A stretch of 44,858 nt of DNA from DASXBA01 sp036406475 (GCA_036406475.1 DASXBA010000202.1:1-44858); one strand, 5' to 3'; positions 30,952 to 38,785 are shown, counted from the first letter of the stretch. Translations and numbers: made by a program. Notes: a model not told the origin generated them from the letters alone.

Positions 30952-31814
30952 TCGCCGGCGAAGCCGGCGATGAGCTGTGCCAGGCGCTCTGGCTGATCCT
31001 CGGCCGAGAAGGTGCGGGCGCCCTCTACCAGCTCAAGGCGCGCGTTCGGCAGGTCGGAGGCCAGCCGCTCGCCGTCCGCGCGCGGGAACACCTTGTCCTC
31101 GCCGGACCACGCGATCAGCGCGGGACGGTCGAAGCGGCCGAGCTTGTCGGCGGCCGCGTTGGTCTGGTCTGTGCTCGCTCCCTTCAAGACCTTGCGGACG
31201 TCGGCGCGGGCGGCGGCGTCGTGCATCGCGGGCAGCACGTAGGAGTCCTCGGCCTCGCGGTCGATTGCCTCCTTGGTCAGCCAGCCGAACGCGATCGGCA
31301 GGCGCCGCGGCGCGCGGAAGCGCATCGGCGCAAGAAGCACTTGGAAGGCGCCGGGGATCCTCGCTGCGGGCCCGAAGTACGAGAACAGAGGCGGCGGGAA
31401 GTGGTCGCGGTAGTCGCACGAGGTCAGGACGAGCCTGCCGATCCGCTCCGGCCGGCTCGTGACGAGCATCTGGCAGAGGGCACCGCCGGTGTCGTTGCCC
31501 ACCAGCGTCACGTCCTCGAGGCCGAGCGCCTCGATCGCGTCCGCGATCAGCTCGGCGACGGCGGGCGGGGCCAGGTCGGCGGCATCCGGCATCGGGAGGT
31601 TGTGCGAGCCGAGCGGCAGGTCGAGCGCGACGCAGTGGAAGTCCGCCGACAGCCTCGCGACGACCTTCCGCCAGAGGTTCGCGTTCACCAGCAGGCCGTG
31701 GACGAACACGAGCGGCGGGCCGGAGCCCGCCTCGAAGACGCGGAGCTTCCCCTGCGGAAGCTCGAGGTCGCGCGGCGTGCCGAGAGCCGGGTCGCGCCAG
31801 GTCTGGTTGGTCAT
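30930..31814 (-). CDS. alpha/beta hydrolase (dehalogenase/epoxide-hydrolase-like) lacking the catalytic His
   Basis: 294 residues. VFVHGLLVNANLW carries the oxyanion region; the nucleophile elbow LVGNDTGGALCQ gives Asp108 as nucleophile. An acid is at D240 (WSGEDKVFP). The expected catalytic His motif (GH-F, before E-x-P) reads EGARTFSAEDQP, with Thr268 in place of His. It may therefore be inactive, or act by another route. The ATG at 31814 overlaps the SnoaL stop (ATGA, 31811-31814). The last residues, AVGGRR, come from the heptamer element. The operon is divergent from a TetR gene. Confidence 0.85.
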   Translation of the reverse strand: MTNQTWRDPALGTPRDLELPQGKLRVFEAGSGPPLVFVHGLLVNANLWRKVVARLSADFHCVALDLPLGSHNLPMPDAADLAPPAVAELIADAIEALGLEDVTLVGNDTGGALCQMLVTSRPERIGRLVLTSCDYRDHFPPPLFSYFGPAARIPGAFQVLLAPMRFRAPRRLPIAFGWLTKEAIDREAEDSYVLPAMHDAAARADVRKVLKGASTDQTNAAADKLGRFDRPALIAWSGEDKVFPRADGERLASDLPNARLELVEGARTFSAEDQPERLAQLIAGFAGEAVGGRR

Positions 31815-32278
31815 CGGTTCTCCTTTCGCTGTCGCATGCCGCGCAGCAGGCGCAGCGCCGCGCGCGGGCTCTTCCAGAGGGCCGGCAAGAGGGGGGTCGG
31901 GTCGAAGTAGCTGTGCCGTTCCGCGATCAGGCCGTCGCGCAGGACTATGCGGTCGACGACCGTCCATTCCAGCAGCCGCCCACCGAACGTGCCGCGCAGG
32001 GTCAGCTCGATCAGCCGGCCGTCGTCCGTGGGACCTGAGCGCACGACCTCGCCGCGCAGGTCGGGGATGGCCCCGAACAGCGAGTCGGCGAACTGACGCA
32101 GCCCGTCCAGCCCATGCAGGGGCGGTGACAGCGGCTGGACCATGAGCACGTCCGGAGCGCACATCGGCCCGAAATGCGCCACGAACCGCTCCGGCGGCCC
32201 GCCCTTCGCCCAACCGGCAGCGAAGCGCTCGGCGAAGCTCCCCGCGCTGCTCCCGGCTTGTCCCGCCAAATCCAACAT
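31811..32278 (-). CDS. SnoaL-like / NTF2-fold protein
   Basis: 155 residues of cone-shaped NTF2 fold: FAERFAAGWAKGGPPERFVA, APDVLMVQPLSPPLHGLDGL, FADSLFGAIPDLRGEVV, TLRGTFGGRLLEWTVVDRIV and RDGLIAERHSYFD. Such proteins are small-molecule isomerases, cyclases or binding proteins; the active site cannot be read off. ATG 32278 lies inside the inverted repeat that probably binds the divergent TetR regulator, so leader length is short. It is co-translated with the alpha/beta hydrolase (4-nt overlap), and the two probably act on one substrate. Confidence 0.8.
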   Translation of the reverse strand: MLDLAGQAGSSAGSFAERFAAGWAKGGPPERFVAHFGPMCAPDVLMVQPLSPPLHGLDGLRQFADSLFGAIPDLRGEVVRSGPTDDGRLIELTLRGTFGGRLLEWTVVDRIVLRDGLIAERHSYFDPTPLLPALWKSPRAALRLLRGMRQRKENR

Positions 32279-32295
32279 ACAGGCTGTCTGTATGT
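32275..32295. promoter_or_regulatory. TetR-type operator between divergent genes
   Basis: ACATACAG, 5-bp spacer GCTGT, CTGTATGT: a perfect 8-bp inverted repeat of the kind bound by TetR/AcrR regulators. It covers the SnoaL start codon and lies 5 bp before the TetR ATG. Binding would repress both directions. Confidence 0.8.
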
Positions 32296-32300
32296 ATACC

Positions 32301-32909
32301 ATGATGGCGGCCGTGGAGGGAGCGACCAAGAAGGCCGAGCAGGCCGAGGCGACGCGAGCCAAGCTCATCGGCGTCGCCCGGGAGCTGTTCGCGAAACGCG
32401 GCTACGCCCGTGTCGGCACGGAGGAGATCGTGCGCCGCGCCAAGGTCACGCGGGGCGCTCTCTACCACCACTTCCGCGACAAGAAGGACCTCTTCCGGGC
32501 GGTCCACGAGCAGCTCGAGCAGGAACTCGTCGAGTCCCTTGGAGAGCGGATTGCGGGAATCCAGGACGCCCCGGAGCTGCTGGCGACGGGCGTGCGCTCC
32601 TTCCTCGACCACTGCACCGACCCCGCGCTGGCGCAGATCGCCTTGCTCGATGCCCCCTCCGTGCTCGGCTGGGCCGAGTGGCGTGAGGTCGACGCCCGCT
32701 ACGGGATGGGGCTGGTCAAGCTCGGCCTGGAGGCGGCCATGGAGCAGGGGACGATGCCGCGACAGGATCCCGAGCCGCTCGCCCACCTGCTGCTCGCCGC
32801 GCTCGGCGAGGCGGCGTTGCTTATCGCGCACGCAGACGATCCCAAGCGCGCACGGCGCGAGGTGGAGCCGCCGATCATGGCGCTGCTCGAGGGGCTCGAG
32901 GCCCGCTAG
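32301..32909 (+). CDS. TetR/AcrR family transcriptional repressor
   Basis: 202 residues. The N-terminal HTH is canonical: ATRAKLIGVARELFAKRGYA, TEEIVRRAKVTRGALYHHF and RDKKDLFRAVHEQ. The C-terminal ligand domain (about 75-200) is helical and unassigned. ATG 32301 is taken as start because the upstream in-frame ATG 32292 lies within the operator palindrome; ATG 32304 is also possible. It is divergent from the SnoaL/hydrolase operon and very likely represses it and itself through the repeat at 32275-32295. The ligand may be a substrate of that operon. Confidence 0.93.
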   Translation: MMAAVEGATKKAEQAEATRAKLIGVARELFAKRGYARVGTEEIVRRAKVTRGALYHHFRDKKDLFRAVHEQLEQELVESLGERIAGIQDAPELLATGVRSFLDHCTDPALAQIALLDAPSVLGWAEWREVDARYGMGLVKLGLEAAMEQGTMPRQDPEPLAHLLLAALGEAALLIAHADDPKRARREVEPPIMALLEGLEAR

Positions 32910-33844
32910 GGCAGCAGGACGATCTTGCCGAGCTTGCCGCCCGCCTGGAAGCGGGCGTAGGCGTCCTCGACCTCGTCGAGCGGGAAGGTCGCCGCGAGCG
33001 GCACGCGCACGTCGCCGGCCTCGAACAGCGGCAGCACCTCTCGCTCCACGAGCCGGGTGGCCTGCGCCTTCAGCTCGAGCGGCCGCGGACGGAGCGTGGC
33101 GCCGGTGAGGCGCGCTCGCTTGCCCATGATCGCGAGCAGGTTGACCTCGGTCTTGGGGCCGGCGCCCACGCCGATCACCACGATCCGGCCGTCCATCTCG
33201 AGCGCGCCCAGGTTGTCCGGGATGTTCGGGCCGCCCACGAGCTCGAGCACCACGTCGAACGGACCGTGCTCGGCGAAGCCCTCGGGGTCGATCGCCGTAG
33301 CGCCCAGCTCCTCGACCTTCTCGCGCAGCTCCTCGCGGCGGACCGTGGCCGTAACCCGGGCGCCCGCCGCGCGCCCGAGCTGGATCGCAGCCGTGCCGAC
33401 CCCCCCGGCGCCGCCGTGGACGAGCAGGCGCTCGCCCATGCGCAGCCCGGCTCGGGTGAAGAGGGCGTCGTGGGCGGTGACGAACACCTCGGGCAGCCCG
33501 CCCGCCTCCGGCCACTCGAGCGCATCCGGTACCGGCATCGCCGCGCGCTCGTGCACCACCGCAAGCTCCGCCTGGGCGCCTCCGCCGACCACCGCCATCA
33601 CGCGGTCGCCGTCCTCGAAGCGCTCCGCCCCGGGGCCGCGCGCCGCCACCTCGCCAGCCAGCTCGAGGCCCGGGATGTCCTGCGGCGAGCCCGGCGGCGC
33701 CGGGTAGCCGCCCTTGCGCTGGAGCATGTCGGCTCCGTTCAGTCCGGCGCCCCGCACACGCACCAGAACCTCGCCCTTACCGGGCTCGGGATCGGGCCGC
33801 TCCTCGATCCGGAGCTCCCCCTCGTCGATCACGACTGCCCGCAC
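32906..33844 (-). CDS. zinc-independent NADPH:quinone oxidoreductase (MDR family)
   Basis: 312 residues. GroES-like N-terminal half (VVIDEGELRIEERPDPEPGK, VRVRGAGLNGADMLQRKG). The Rossmann motif is VHGGAGGVGTAAIQLGRAAG, with later VVIGVGAGPKTEV. The catalytic zinc ligands of alcohol dehydrogenases are absent, as in QOR/zeta-crystallin and PIG3-like enzymes. It would reduce quinones or enoyl compounds with NADPH. The GTG start at 33844 is fixed by TATTGT (33857-33852) ending 7 nt upstream. The stop overlaps the end of the convergent TetR gene by 4 bp. Confidence 0.93.
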   Translation of the reverse strand: MRAVVIDEGELRIEERPDPEPGKGEVLVRVRGAGLNGADMLQRKGGYPAPPGSPQDIPGLELAGEVAARGPGAERFEDGDRVMAVVGGGAQAELAVVHERAAMPVPDALEWPEAGGLPEVFVTAHDALFTRAGLRMGERLLVHGGAGGVGTAAIQLGRAAGARVTATVRREELREKVEELGATAIDPEGFAEHGPFDVVLELVGGPNIPDNLGALEMDGRIVVIGVGAGPKTEVNLLAIMGKRARLTGATLRPRPLELKAQATRLVEREVLPLFEAGDVRVPLAATFPLDEVEDAYARFQAGGKLGKIVLLP

Positions 33845-33906
33845 GGAGCGAACAATATTCGGCCAGCCGTGATCGATTCCGTCCGTTCTCGGATTACTTT
33901 CGTGCC

Positions 33907-34680
33907 ATGGCTCGGCCCCCGTTCTGGCGTGAGTCCCGCGTCGGCCTCGAGACCGCGGCGCTCCTGCGGAGCCCGGTTTACCGCGGCGAGGGGGTCGAGG
34001 ACGGCCGCGGCCGGCCGGTGCTACTGATCCCGGGCTTCCTCGCCGGCGACGACTCACTCGCCGTGATGACCCGCTGGCTGCGCGCCCGCGGCTACCACAC
34101 CGCCAGGGCCGGGATTCGCGCCAACGTGGGCTGCTCGGCGGAGATGGTCGAGCCGATCGAGGACCGGCTCGAGGCACTCGTCGAGCGGCAGGGGCGGCGC
34201 GCGGCGATCGTCGGCCAGAGCCGCGGCGGCACCTTTGGCCGCGTGCTCGCGAGGCGGCGCCCGGACCTCGTGTCCGGCGTCGTCACGCTCGGCACCCCGC
34301 ACGTCAAGCCGTTTGGAGTGCACCCGCTCGTGGGCGTCCAGATGATCGCGCTCGGCGCCCTGGGCACGCTACGCGTCCCCGGCCTGTTCAGGCGCTCCTG
34401 CCTGTCGGGCGAGTGCTGTGCCGAGTTCTGGGAGCAGATGGAGACCCCGCTCCGCAAGCGCATCGGCTTCGTGTCGGTCTACTCGCGCAGCGACGGCGTG
34501 ATCGACTGGCGCTCCTGCCTGGCGCCGGACGCCGAGCACGTCGAGATCGGCTCGAGCCACATCGGCATGGCCGTCAATGCGGCCGCCTACCGCGCGGTGG
34601 CGGCGGCGCTCGAGTCGTTCAGCTGGGGCGAGACCTCCTCGGCAGGCGCCTCGGTCACGCCACTCCCCCGCGCGGCCTGA
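33907..34680 (+). CDS. alpha/beta hydrolase, lipase-like
   Basis: 257 residues. Oxyanion region LLIPGFLAGDDS, nucleophile elbow VGQSRGGTFG (S105), acid in YSRSDGVID (D196 or D200) and H218 in GSSHIGMAVN complete a serine hydrolase triad. The GTPHVKPF and SSHIGMAVN motifs resemble cytosolic triacylglycerol lipase-like esterases. No signal peptide. The ATG at 33907 has TACTTT (33895-33900) ending 6 nt upstream, so a leaderless start. Its last 94 bp overlap the convergent exporter gene, and the C-terminal 15 residues (SSAGASVTPLPRAA) look non-essential. Confidence 0.88.
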   Translation: MARPPFWRESRVGLETAALLRSPVYRGEGVEDGRGRPVLLIPGFLAGDDSLAVMTRWLRARGYHTARAGIRANVGCSAEMVEPIEDRLEALVERQGRRAAIVGQSRGGTFGRVLARRRPDLVSGVVTLGTPHVKPFGVHPLVGVQMIALGALGTLRVPGLFRRSCLSGECCAEFWEQMETPLRKRIGFVSVYSRSDGVIDWRSCLAPDAEHVEIGSSHIGMAVNAAAYRAVAAALESFSWGETSSAGASVTPLPRAA

Positions 34681-35525
34681 GGCTCGCGATGGAGGCCGAC
34701 GCCTCCCACCACCAGCGCCACGCCCAACACTTCGGTCGCCGACGGGATCTGCGCCAGCACGACAACCCCGATCACCGTGGCCGTGGCCGGCAGTAACGAC
34801 ACCATCAGGGCGTAGGTCGCCCGCGGCAGCCTCGCCATCGCGAGTTGGTCGGTGACGTAGGGGATGACCGACGAGGACAGGCCCACCCCCACGCCCGCCA
34901 GCAGGGCCACCGGGTCGAGGAACGCCGGCCCGGCCTGCCAGCCGCTGATCGGCGTCACGACGACGGCCGCGATCAGCATCGACGCGCCGAGCCCGTCGAT
35001 GCCGCTGATCGCCTCGTGCTGCGCCACCCGGTGGGCGAGCACGATGTAGAGCGCGAACAGCAGCGCGTTGGCGAACGCGAACGCCACGCCGAGCGGCTCG
35101 CCCTCGAGCCGGACGTCGGTGAGCAGGTAGACGCCGGTCACAGCGAGGAGCAGTGCGACCGCGTTGCGCCCGCTGCGCGCCCCGAGCGCCGCCAGCGCGA
35201 TCACGGGCAGGAACTCGATTGCAGCCACGGTGCCGAGCGGCAGGCGGTCGATCGAGAGGTAGAAGCAGCAGTTCATCACCGCCAGGACGGCCCCCCAGCC
35301 GGCGAGCAGCCGGCGGCCGTCGCGGTCGAGCCCACGTAGCGCGCGCCAGGGGCGGCGCCAGGCGGCGAACACCAGCGCGGCCGACGCGATCCGCAGCCAG
35401 GCGACCCCGAGTACGTCGACCCGCGCGAACAGCAGCACCGCAAAGGCCGGCCCGAGGTAGTGGAACACCGCGCTCACCACGAAGTAGAGGTGCGCTGGCG
35501 GCCGGCGGCTCATCCGGGGAAGCAT
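34587..35525 (-). CDS. EamA/RhtA-type drug/metabolite transporter
   Basis: About 312 residues with ten hydrophobic helices in two EamA halves, for example YFVVSAVFHYLGPAFAVLLF, GTVAAIEFLPVIALAALG and VGLSSSVIPYVTDQLAM. The GTVAAIEFLP and SSVIPYVTDQLA motifs are typical of the RhtA (threonine/homoserine exporter) branch. The Lrp/AsnC gene is divergent 51 bp away, a common pairing for amino acid exporters. Start ATG 35525 is chosen; ATG 35513 and TTG 35534 are alternatives. The 3' end overlaps the lipase gene by 94 bp. Confidence 0.9.
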   Translation of the reverse strand: MLPRMSRRPPAHLYFVVSAVFHYLGPAFAVLLFARVDVLGVAWLRIASAALVFAAWRRPWRALRGLDRDGRRLLAGWGAVLAVMNCCFYLSIDRLPLGTVAAIEFLPVIALAALGARSGRNAVALLLAVTGVYLLTDVRLEGEPLGVAFAFANALLFALYIVLAHRVAQHEAISGIDGLGASMLIAAVVVTPISGWQAGPAFLDPVALLAGVGVGLSSSVIPYVTDQLAMARLPRATYALMVSLLPATATVIGVVVLAQIPSATEVLGVALVVGGVGLHREPQAARGSGVTEAPAEEVSPQLNDSSAAATAR

Positions 35526-35529
35526 GAAC

Positions 35530-35539
35530 GGCAATTGCC
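35530..35539. promoter_or_regulatory. GGCAATTGCC palindrome in the exporter/Lrp divergent region
   Basis: A perfect 10-bp palindrome with AT centre, 5 nt upstream of the exporter ATG and in the -35 neighbourhood of the Lrp gene. It shares the core GCAATTGC with the palindrome at 22609-22624. It may be a half of a Lrp-type operator; this is inferred from position. Confidence 0.4.
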
Positions 35540-35576
35540 TTGAATAACAGGCTTAAACAGAGGTATCCTGCGTGTA

Positions 35577-36029
35577 ATGCCTTCGAACAACAGGGGAATC
35601 GACGAAGTTAACCGCAAATTGCTCGGCGAGCTTCAAGACGACGCCCGGCTCTCCGTGGCGGAGCTCGGGCGCCGCGTCGGGCTCTCGTCCCCCGCGGTGG
35701 CCGAGCGGCTTGCGAGGCTCGAGGACGAGGGTGTGATCAAGGGCTACCGCGCGGAGATCGACCCCCGCGCGCTCGGCTACTCGCTCAGCGCCGTGATCCG
35801 CATCCGTCCCGCGCCGCGCGAGATCAAGAAGGTGGCCGAGCTCGCGCAGCGGACGCCGGAGGTCGTGGAGTGCAACCGGATCACCGGCGAGGACTGCTTC
35901 ATCTTCAGGCTGCACCTGCGCGACGTGGAGCACCTGGAGGAGGTCATCGACCGCTTCGTGCCCTACGGGCAGACCACCACGTCGATCGTGCAGTCCTCCC
36001 CGGTGCCCGGCCGCGGCCTGGCGCTCTAA
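35577..36029 (+). CDS. Lrp/AsnC family transcriptional regulator
   Basis: 150 residues. N-terminal HTH (NRKLLGELQDDARLSVAELG, VGLSSPAVAERLARLEDEGV) and C-terminal RAM ligand domain (IDPRALGYSLSAVIRI to ITGEDCFIFRLHLRDVEHLE). It should form octamers that sense amino acids and here probably controls the divergent exporter. ATG 35577 is fixed by TATCCT (35564-35569) ending 7 nt upstream, with TTGAAT at -35 (18-bp spacer). This is the clearest complete promoter in the window. The 3' end carries CCTGGCGCTCTA, repeated at the far side of the following intergenic region. Confidence 0.94.
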   Translation: MPSNNRGIDEVNRKLLGELQDDARLSVAELGRRVGLSSPAVAERLARLEDEGVIKGYRAEIDPRALGYSLSAVIRIRPAPREIKKVAELAQRTPEVVECNRITGEDCFIFRLHLRDVEHLEEVIDRFVPYGQTTTSIVQSSPVPGRGLAL

Positions 36030-36187
36030 GGACGGGCTGGGTACGAGGACCCGCCAGCTCTGCCGAACGTCCCGGAGTACCCCCTATAGGGGGTAAGGAG
36101 GGACGTTCGTCGCGGCTGGGGCCGCCCCTACCCCGCTGCTGGTCGGTCGCGCTTGGTCCGGGGCCGAGGCACAGCCCTGGCGCTCTA
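36017..36187. repeat. 12-bp direct repeats flanking an intergenic segment
   Basis: CCTGGCGCTCTA occurs at 36017-36028 (end of the Lrp gene) and 36176-36187 (end of the alcohol dehydrogenase gene), bracketing 147 bp. The segment holds the nested inverted repeat at 36064-36109. The arrangement could be a target duplication, a slipped duplication or a coincidence of two gene ends. Confidence 0.6.
36064..36109. repeat. 46-bp nested inverted repeat, copy 1
   Basis: Outer arms CGAACGTCCC (36064-36073) and GGGACGTTCG (36100-36109), 10 perfect pairs. Four unpaired bases on each side (GGAG, AGGA). Inner 18-bp perfect palindrome TACCCCCTATAGGGGGTA (36078-36095). It lies between two convergent genes. 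Copy 2 at 44138-44183 has the same 10-4-18-4-10 dimensions. Function unknown: a structured RNA, terminator, protein site or mobile repeat are all possible. Confidence 0.85.
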
Positions 36188-37159
36188 GGGCACGAGCACC
36201 GCGGAGCCGCGGATCCGGCCGGAGCGGAGGCGGTCGAGTGCCTCGTTGGCGCTCTCGAGCGGGAACTCCTCCACCTCGGTCCGCACCGGGACCTCCGGGG
36301 CGAGCTCGAGGAACTCCTCGCCGTCCCGGCGAGTGAGGTTGGCCACCGAGCGCAGCACGCGCTCGCCCCAGAGCAGGTCGTAGGGGAACGAGGGGATGTC
36401 ACTCATGTGGATTCCCGCGCAGACCACAACGCCGCCCTTGGCCACCGCTCTCAGCGCCGCGGGCACCAGCTCCCCGACCGGGGCGAAGATGATCGCGGCG
36501 TCGAGCTCCTCCGGGGGCGGGCCGAGGGAGTCGCCGGCCCACTCGGCGCCGAGCTCGCGGGCAAAGGCCTGGGCGGGCTCGTCGTCGCCGCGGGTGAAGG
36601 CGAACACGCGGCGCCCCTGGTGGCGCGCGACCTGGATGATGATGTGGGCGGAGGCGCCGAACCCGTAGAGGCCGAGGCGCTCCCCGTCGCCGGCCATCCG
36701 CAGCGAGCGGTAGCCGATCAGCCCTGCGCAGAGCAGCGGCGCCGCCTGGAGGTCCGGGTAGCCCTCGGGGATCGGGAAGCAGAAGCGCTCGTCCGCGGCC
36801 ACGAGCGTCGCGTAGCCGCCGTCGCGCTGGTAGCCGGTGAAGCGGGCGTTGTCGCAGAGGTTCTCGCGCCCGGAGCGGCAGTAGGGGCAGGTGCCGTCGG
36901 TCCAGCCGAGCCAGGGCACGCCCACCCGCTCGCCCTCGGAGAAGCGCTCGCCCCCGCCCCTCACGTGGGCGACGATCTGGTGCCCGGGGACGAGCGGCAG
37001 CTTCGGCTCCGTCAGCTCGCCGTCTACCACGTGCAGGTCGGTACGGCACACCCCGCAGGCGGCCACCTCGAGCAGCACCTCGCCCTCCCCCGGCTCGGGG
37101 TCGGAGAGCTCCGCGGCGCGCAGCGGCGTCCGTGGCTCGTCAAGGACCATCGCCCGCAT
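36185..37159 (-). CDS. zinc-dependent alcohol dehydrogenase
   Basis: 324 residues. Catalytic zinc region ACGVCRTDLHVVDGEL and PGHQIVAHV, structural zinc loop GTCPYCRSGRENLC, substrate-domain FTGYQRDGGYATLV and the Rossmann GLYGFGASAHIIIQVA. This is the AdhP-like branch that oxidises or reduces short alcohols and aldehydes with NAD(P). ATG 37159 is chosen since homology begins with MRAMVLDEP; ATG 37174 would add five residues and overlap the promoter of the divergent methyltransferase. Three Cys are visible in the structural loop where four are usual. Confidence 0.9.
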   Translation of the reverse strand: MRAMVLDEPRTPLRAAELSDPEPGEGEVLLEVAACGVCRTDLHVVDGELTEPKLPLVPGHQIVAHVRGGGERFSEGERVGVPWLGWTDGTCPYCRSGRENLCDNARFTGYQRDGGYATLVAADERFCFPIPEGYPDLQAAPLLCAGLIGYRSLRMAGDGERLGLYGFGASAHIIIQVARHQGRRVFAFTRGDDEPAQAFARELGAEWAGDSLGPPPEELDAAIIFAPVGELVPAALRAVAKGGVVVCAGIHMSDIPSFPYDLLWGERVLRSVANLTRRDGEEFLELAPEVPVRTEVEEFPLESANEALDRLRSGRIRGSAVLVP

Positions 37160-37182
37160 CGGCGGGGATACCATCGCACTCC

Positions 37183-38022
37183 GTGGCCGACGAGGGATAT
37201 CGCGAGGCGAGTCACGAGATCTGGCGGGCGATGGCCGCGGGATGGGATCGCGAGCGCCAATGGACCTGGACCTTCTCGCGGCCGGTCAGCGAGCAGATGC
37301 TCGCCGCTCTCGACCCGCAGCCGGGCCAGACGATCCTCGAGCTCGCGGCGGGGCCCGGCGAGACCGGATTCGCGGCCGCGCGCGCCGTCGGGTCGGAGGG
37401 CAGGCTGATCCAGACCGACTTCGCGCCCGAGATGGTCGAGGCGGCGCGACAAGAGGCCGAGCGCCTCGGCCTCGACAACGTCGAGAACCGCGTGATGGAC
37501 GCCGAGCGGATGGACCTCGACGACGACAGCGTCGACGGCGTGCTCTGCCGCTGGGGCTACATGCTCATGGCCGACTGGGACGCGGCGATGGCCGAGACGC
37601 GCCGGGTACTGCGCGACGGCGGCCGGCTGTCGCTCTCGGTCTGGGGCGATCCGGAGCGCAACCCGTGGGGGTCGATCCCCGGCCGCGTGCTGATGGAGCA
37701 CATGGGGGGCGCACCGCCGGACCCCGGCCGGCCGGGCATCTTCGCCCTGGCCGACCGGGAGCGGCTGGGCGCGGTGATCCGGGGCGGGGGCTTCGGCGAG
37801 CCCCGCTTCGAGGAGGTCGAGGTGACGGTCGGCTTCGACGACTTCGACTCGGCCTGGCGCTTCCTCAACGAGATGGCGGGCGCGATCGCAGTCGCCCTCA
37901 AGGCCATGTCCGAGGCGGACCGGGACGCGGTGCGCAGCGAGATCGAGCGGCAGATGGAGCCGTTCCGCTCCGGCGGCGGCCTGGACCTTCCGGGCATGAC
38001 CCTCAATGCCGTAGCCGAGTGA
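37183..38022 (+). CDS. class I SAM-dependent methyltransferase (UbiE/MenG-like)
   Basis: 279 residues. SAM motif LELAAGPGETGF with ribose-binding IQTDFAPEMV, then VLCRWGYMLMADWDAAMAET and LRDGGRLSLSVWG. The N-terminal SHEIWRAMAAGWDRERQWTW is typical of a group of methyltransferases in actinobacteria with unknown substrates. The GTG start at 37183 is set by TACCAT (37169-37174) ending 8 nt upstream. The TGA overlaps the GTG of the rhodanese gene (GTGA), so both are co-translated. It is divergent from the alcohol dehydrogenase gene. Confidence 0.9.
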   Translation: MADEGYREASHEIWRAMAAGWDRERQWTWTFSRPVSEQMLAALDPQPGQTILELAAGPGETGFAAARAVGSEGRLIQTDFAPEMVEAARQEAERLGLDNVENRVMDAERMDLDDDSVDGVLCRWGYMLMADWDAAMAETRRVLRDGGRLSLSVWGDPERNPWGSIPGRVLMEHMGGAPPDPGRPGIFALADRERLGAVIRGGGFGEPRFEEVEVTVGFDDFDSAWRFLNEMAGAIAVALKAMSEADRDAVRSEIERQMEPFRSGGGLDLPGMTLNAVAE

Positions 38023-38774
38023 TCCCCGGTCCCCTGGTGGACGCCGCCTGGGTGCGGGAGCGGCTCGACGACCCGGTGCTGGCGCCGGTCGACTGCAGCT
38101 GGCGCCTGGGCGAGCCCGGTGCCGGCGAGGCCGACTACCTGGCGGGGCACATCCCCGGCGCCGCCTTCCTCGACGTGGACACGGACCTGTCCGCCCCGCC
38201 GGGTGCTGGCGGCCGCCATCCGCTGCCCTCGGCCGGGGACTTCCAGGCCGCCGCCCGCCGGGCCGGGATCTCCGCCTCCAGCGACGTGGTCGCGTACGGC
38301 GAGGGAGCGCCGCGGCTGTGGTGGCTCCTGCGCCACTTCGGCCACGACTCGGTGGCCGTGCTCGAGGGGTGGGACGGCCCGCTCCGTGCCGGCGACGAGG
38401 AGATCCCGCGCGGCGACTTCATCGCGCGCCCGCGGATCGACGACACGGTCACGGCGGACCGGATCCGCGCCGGAGGCCTCCTGCTGCTGGACGCCCGGGC
38501 GCCGGAGCGCTTCCGAGGGGACGTGGAGCCGGTCGACCCGGTGCCGGGGCACATTCCGGGCGCCCGCAACCTCCCGTACGAGGAGGTCGCCCCGGGCGGC
38601 CGGCTGCTCGCGCCCGAGCAGCTGCGCTCGAAGCTGCCGGAAGGCGAGTTCGTGGCTTACTGCGGCTCGGGCGTCACGTCGTGCACGCTGCTCCTGGCGG
38701 CCGAGGTGGCGGGCGTCGGCCCCGGCCGGCTCTATCCGGGGTCCTGGAGCGAGTGGTGCCGCCGGCGGCAATAG
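38019..38774 (+). CDS. thiosulfate/3-mercaptopyruvate sulfurtransferase (two rhodanese domains)
   Basis: 251 residues. Domain one (5-120) is inactive (YLAGHIPGAAFLDVDTDLS; no Cys in the loop, YGEGAPR). Domain two (140-250) has GHIPGARNLPYEEV and the active loop AYCGSGVTSC with the persulfide Cys215. The CGSGVTS loop is of the thiosulfate/mercaptopyruvate type, transferring sulfur to cyanide or thiols in the cytoplasm. The GTG start overlaps the methyltransferase stop. A TAGCCT box that overlaps its own stop codon serves the next gene. Confidence 0.94.
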   Translation: MIPGPLVDAAWVRERLDDPVLAPVDCSWRLGEPGAGEADYLAGHIPGAAFLDVDTDLSAPPGAGGRHPLPSAGDFQAAARRAGISASSDVVAYGEGAPRLWWLLRHFGHDSVAVLEGWDGPLRAGDEEIPRGDFIARPRIDDTVTADRIRAGGLLLLDARAPERFRGDVEPVDPVPGHIPGARNLPYEEVAPGGRLLAPEQLRSKLPEGEFVAYCGSGVTSCTLLLAAEVAGVGPGRLYPGSWSEWCRRRQ

Positions 38775-38785
38775 CCTTCCAAGCC

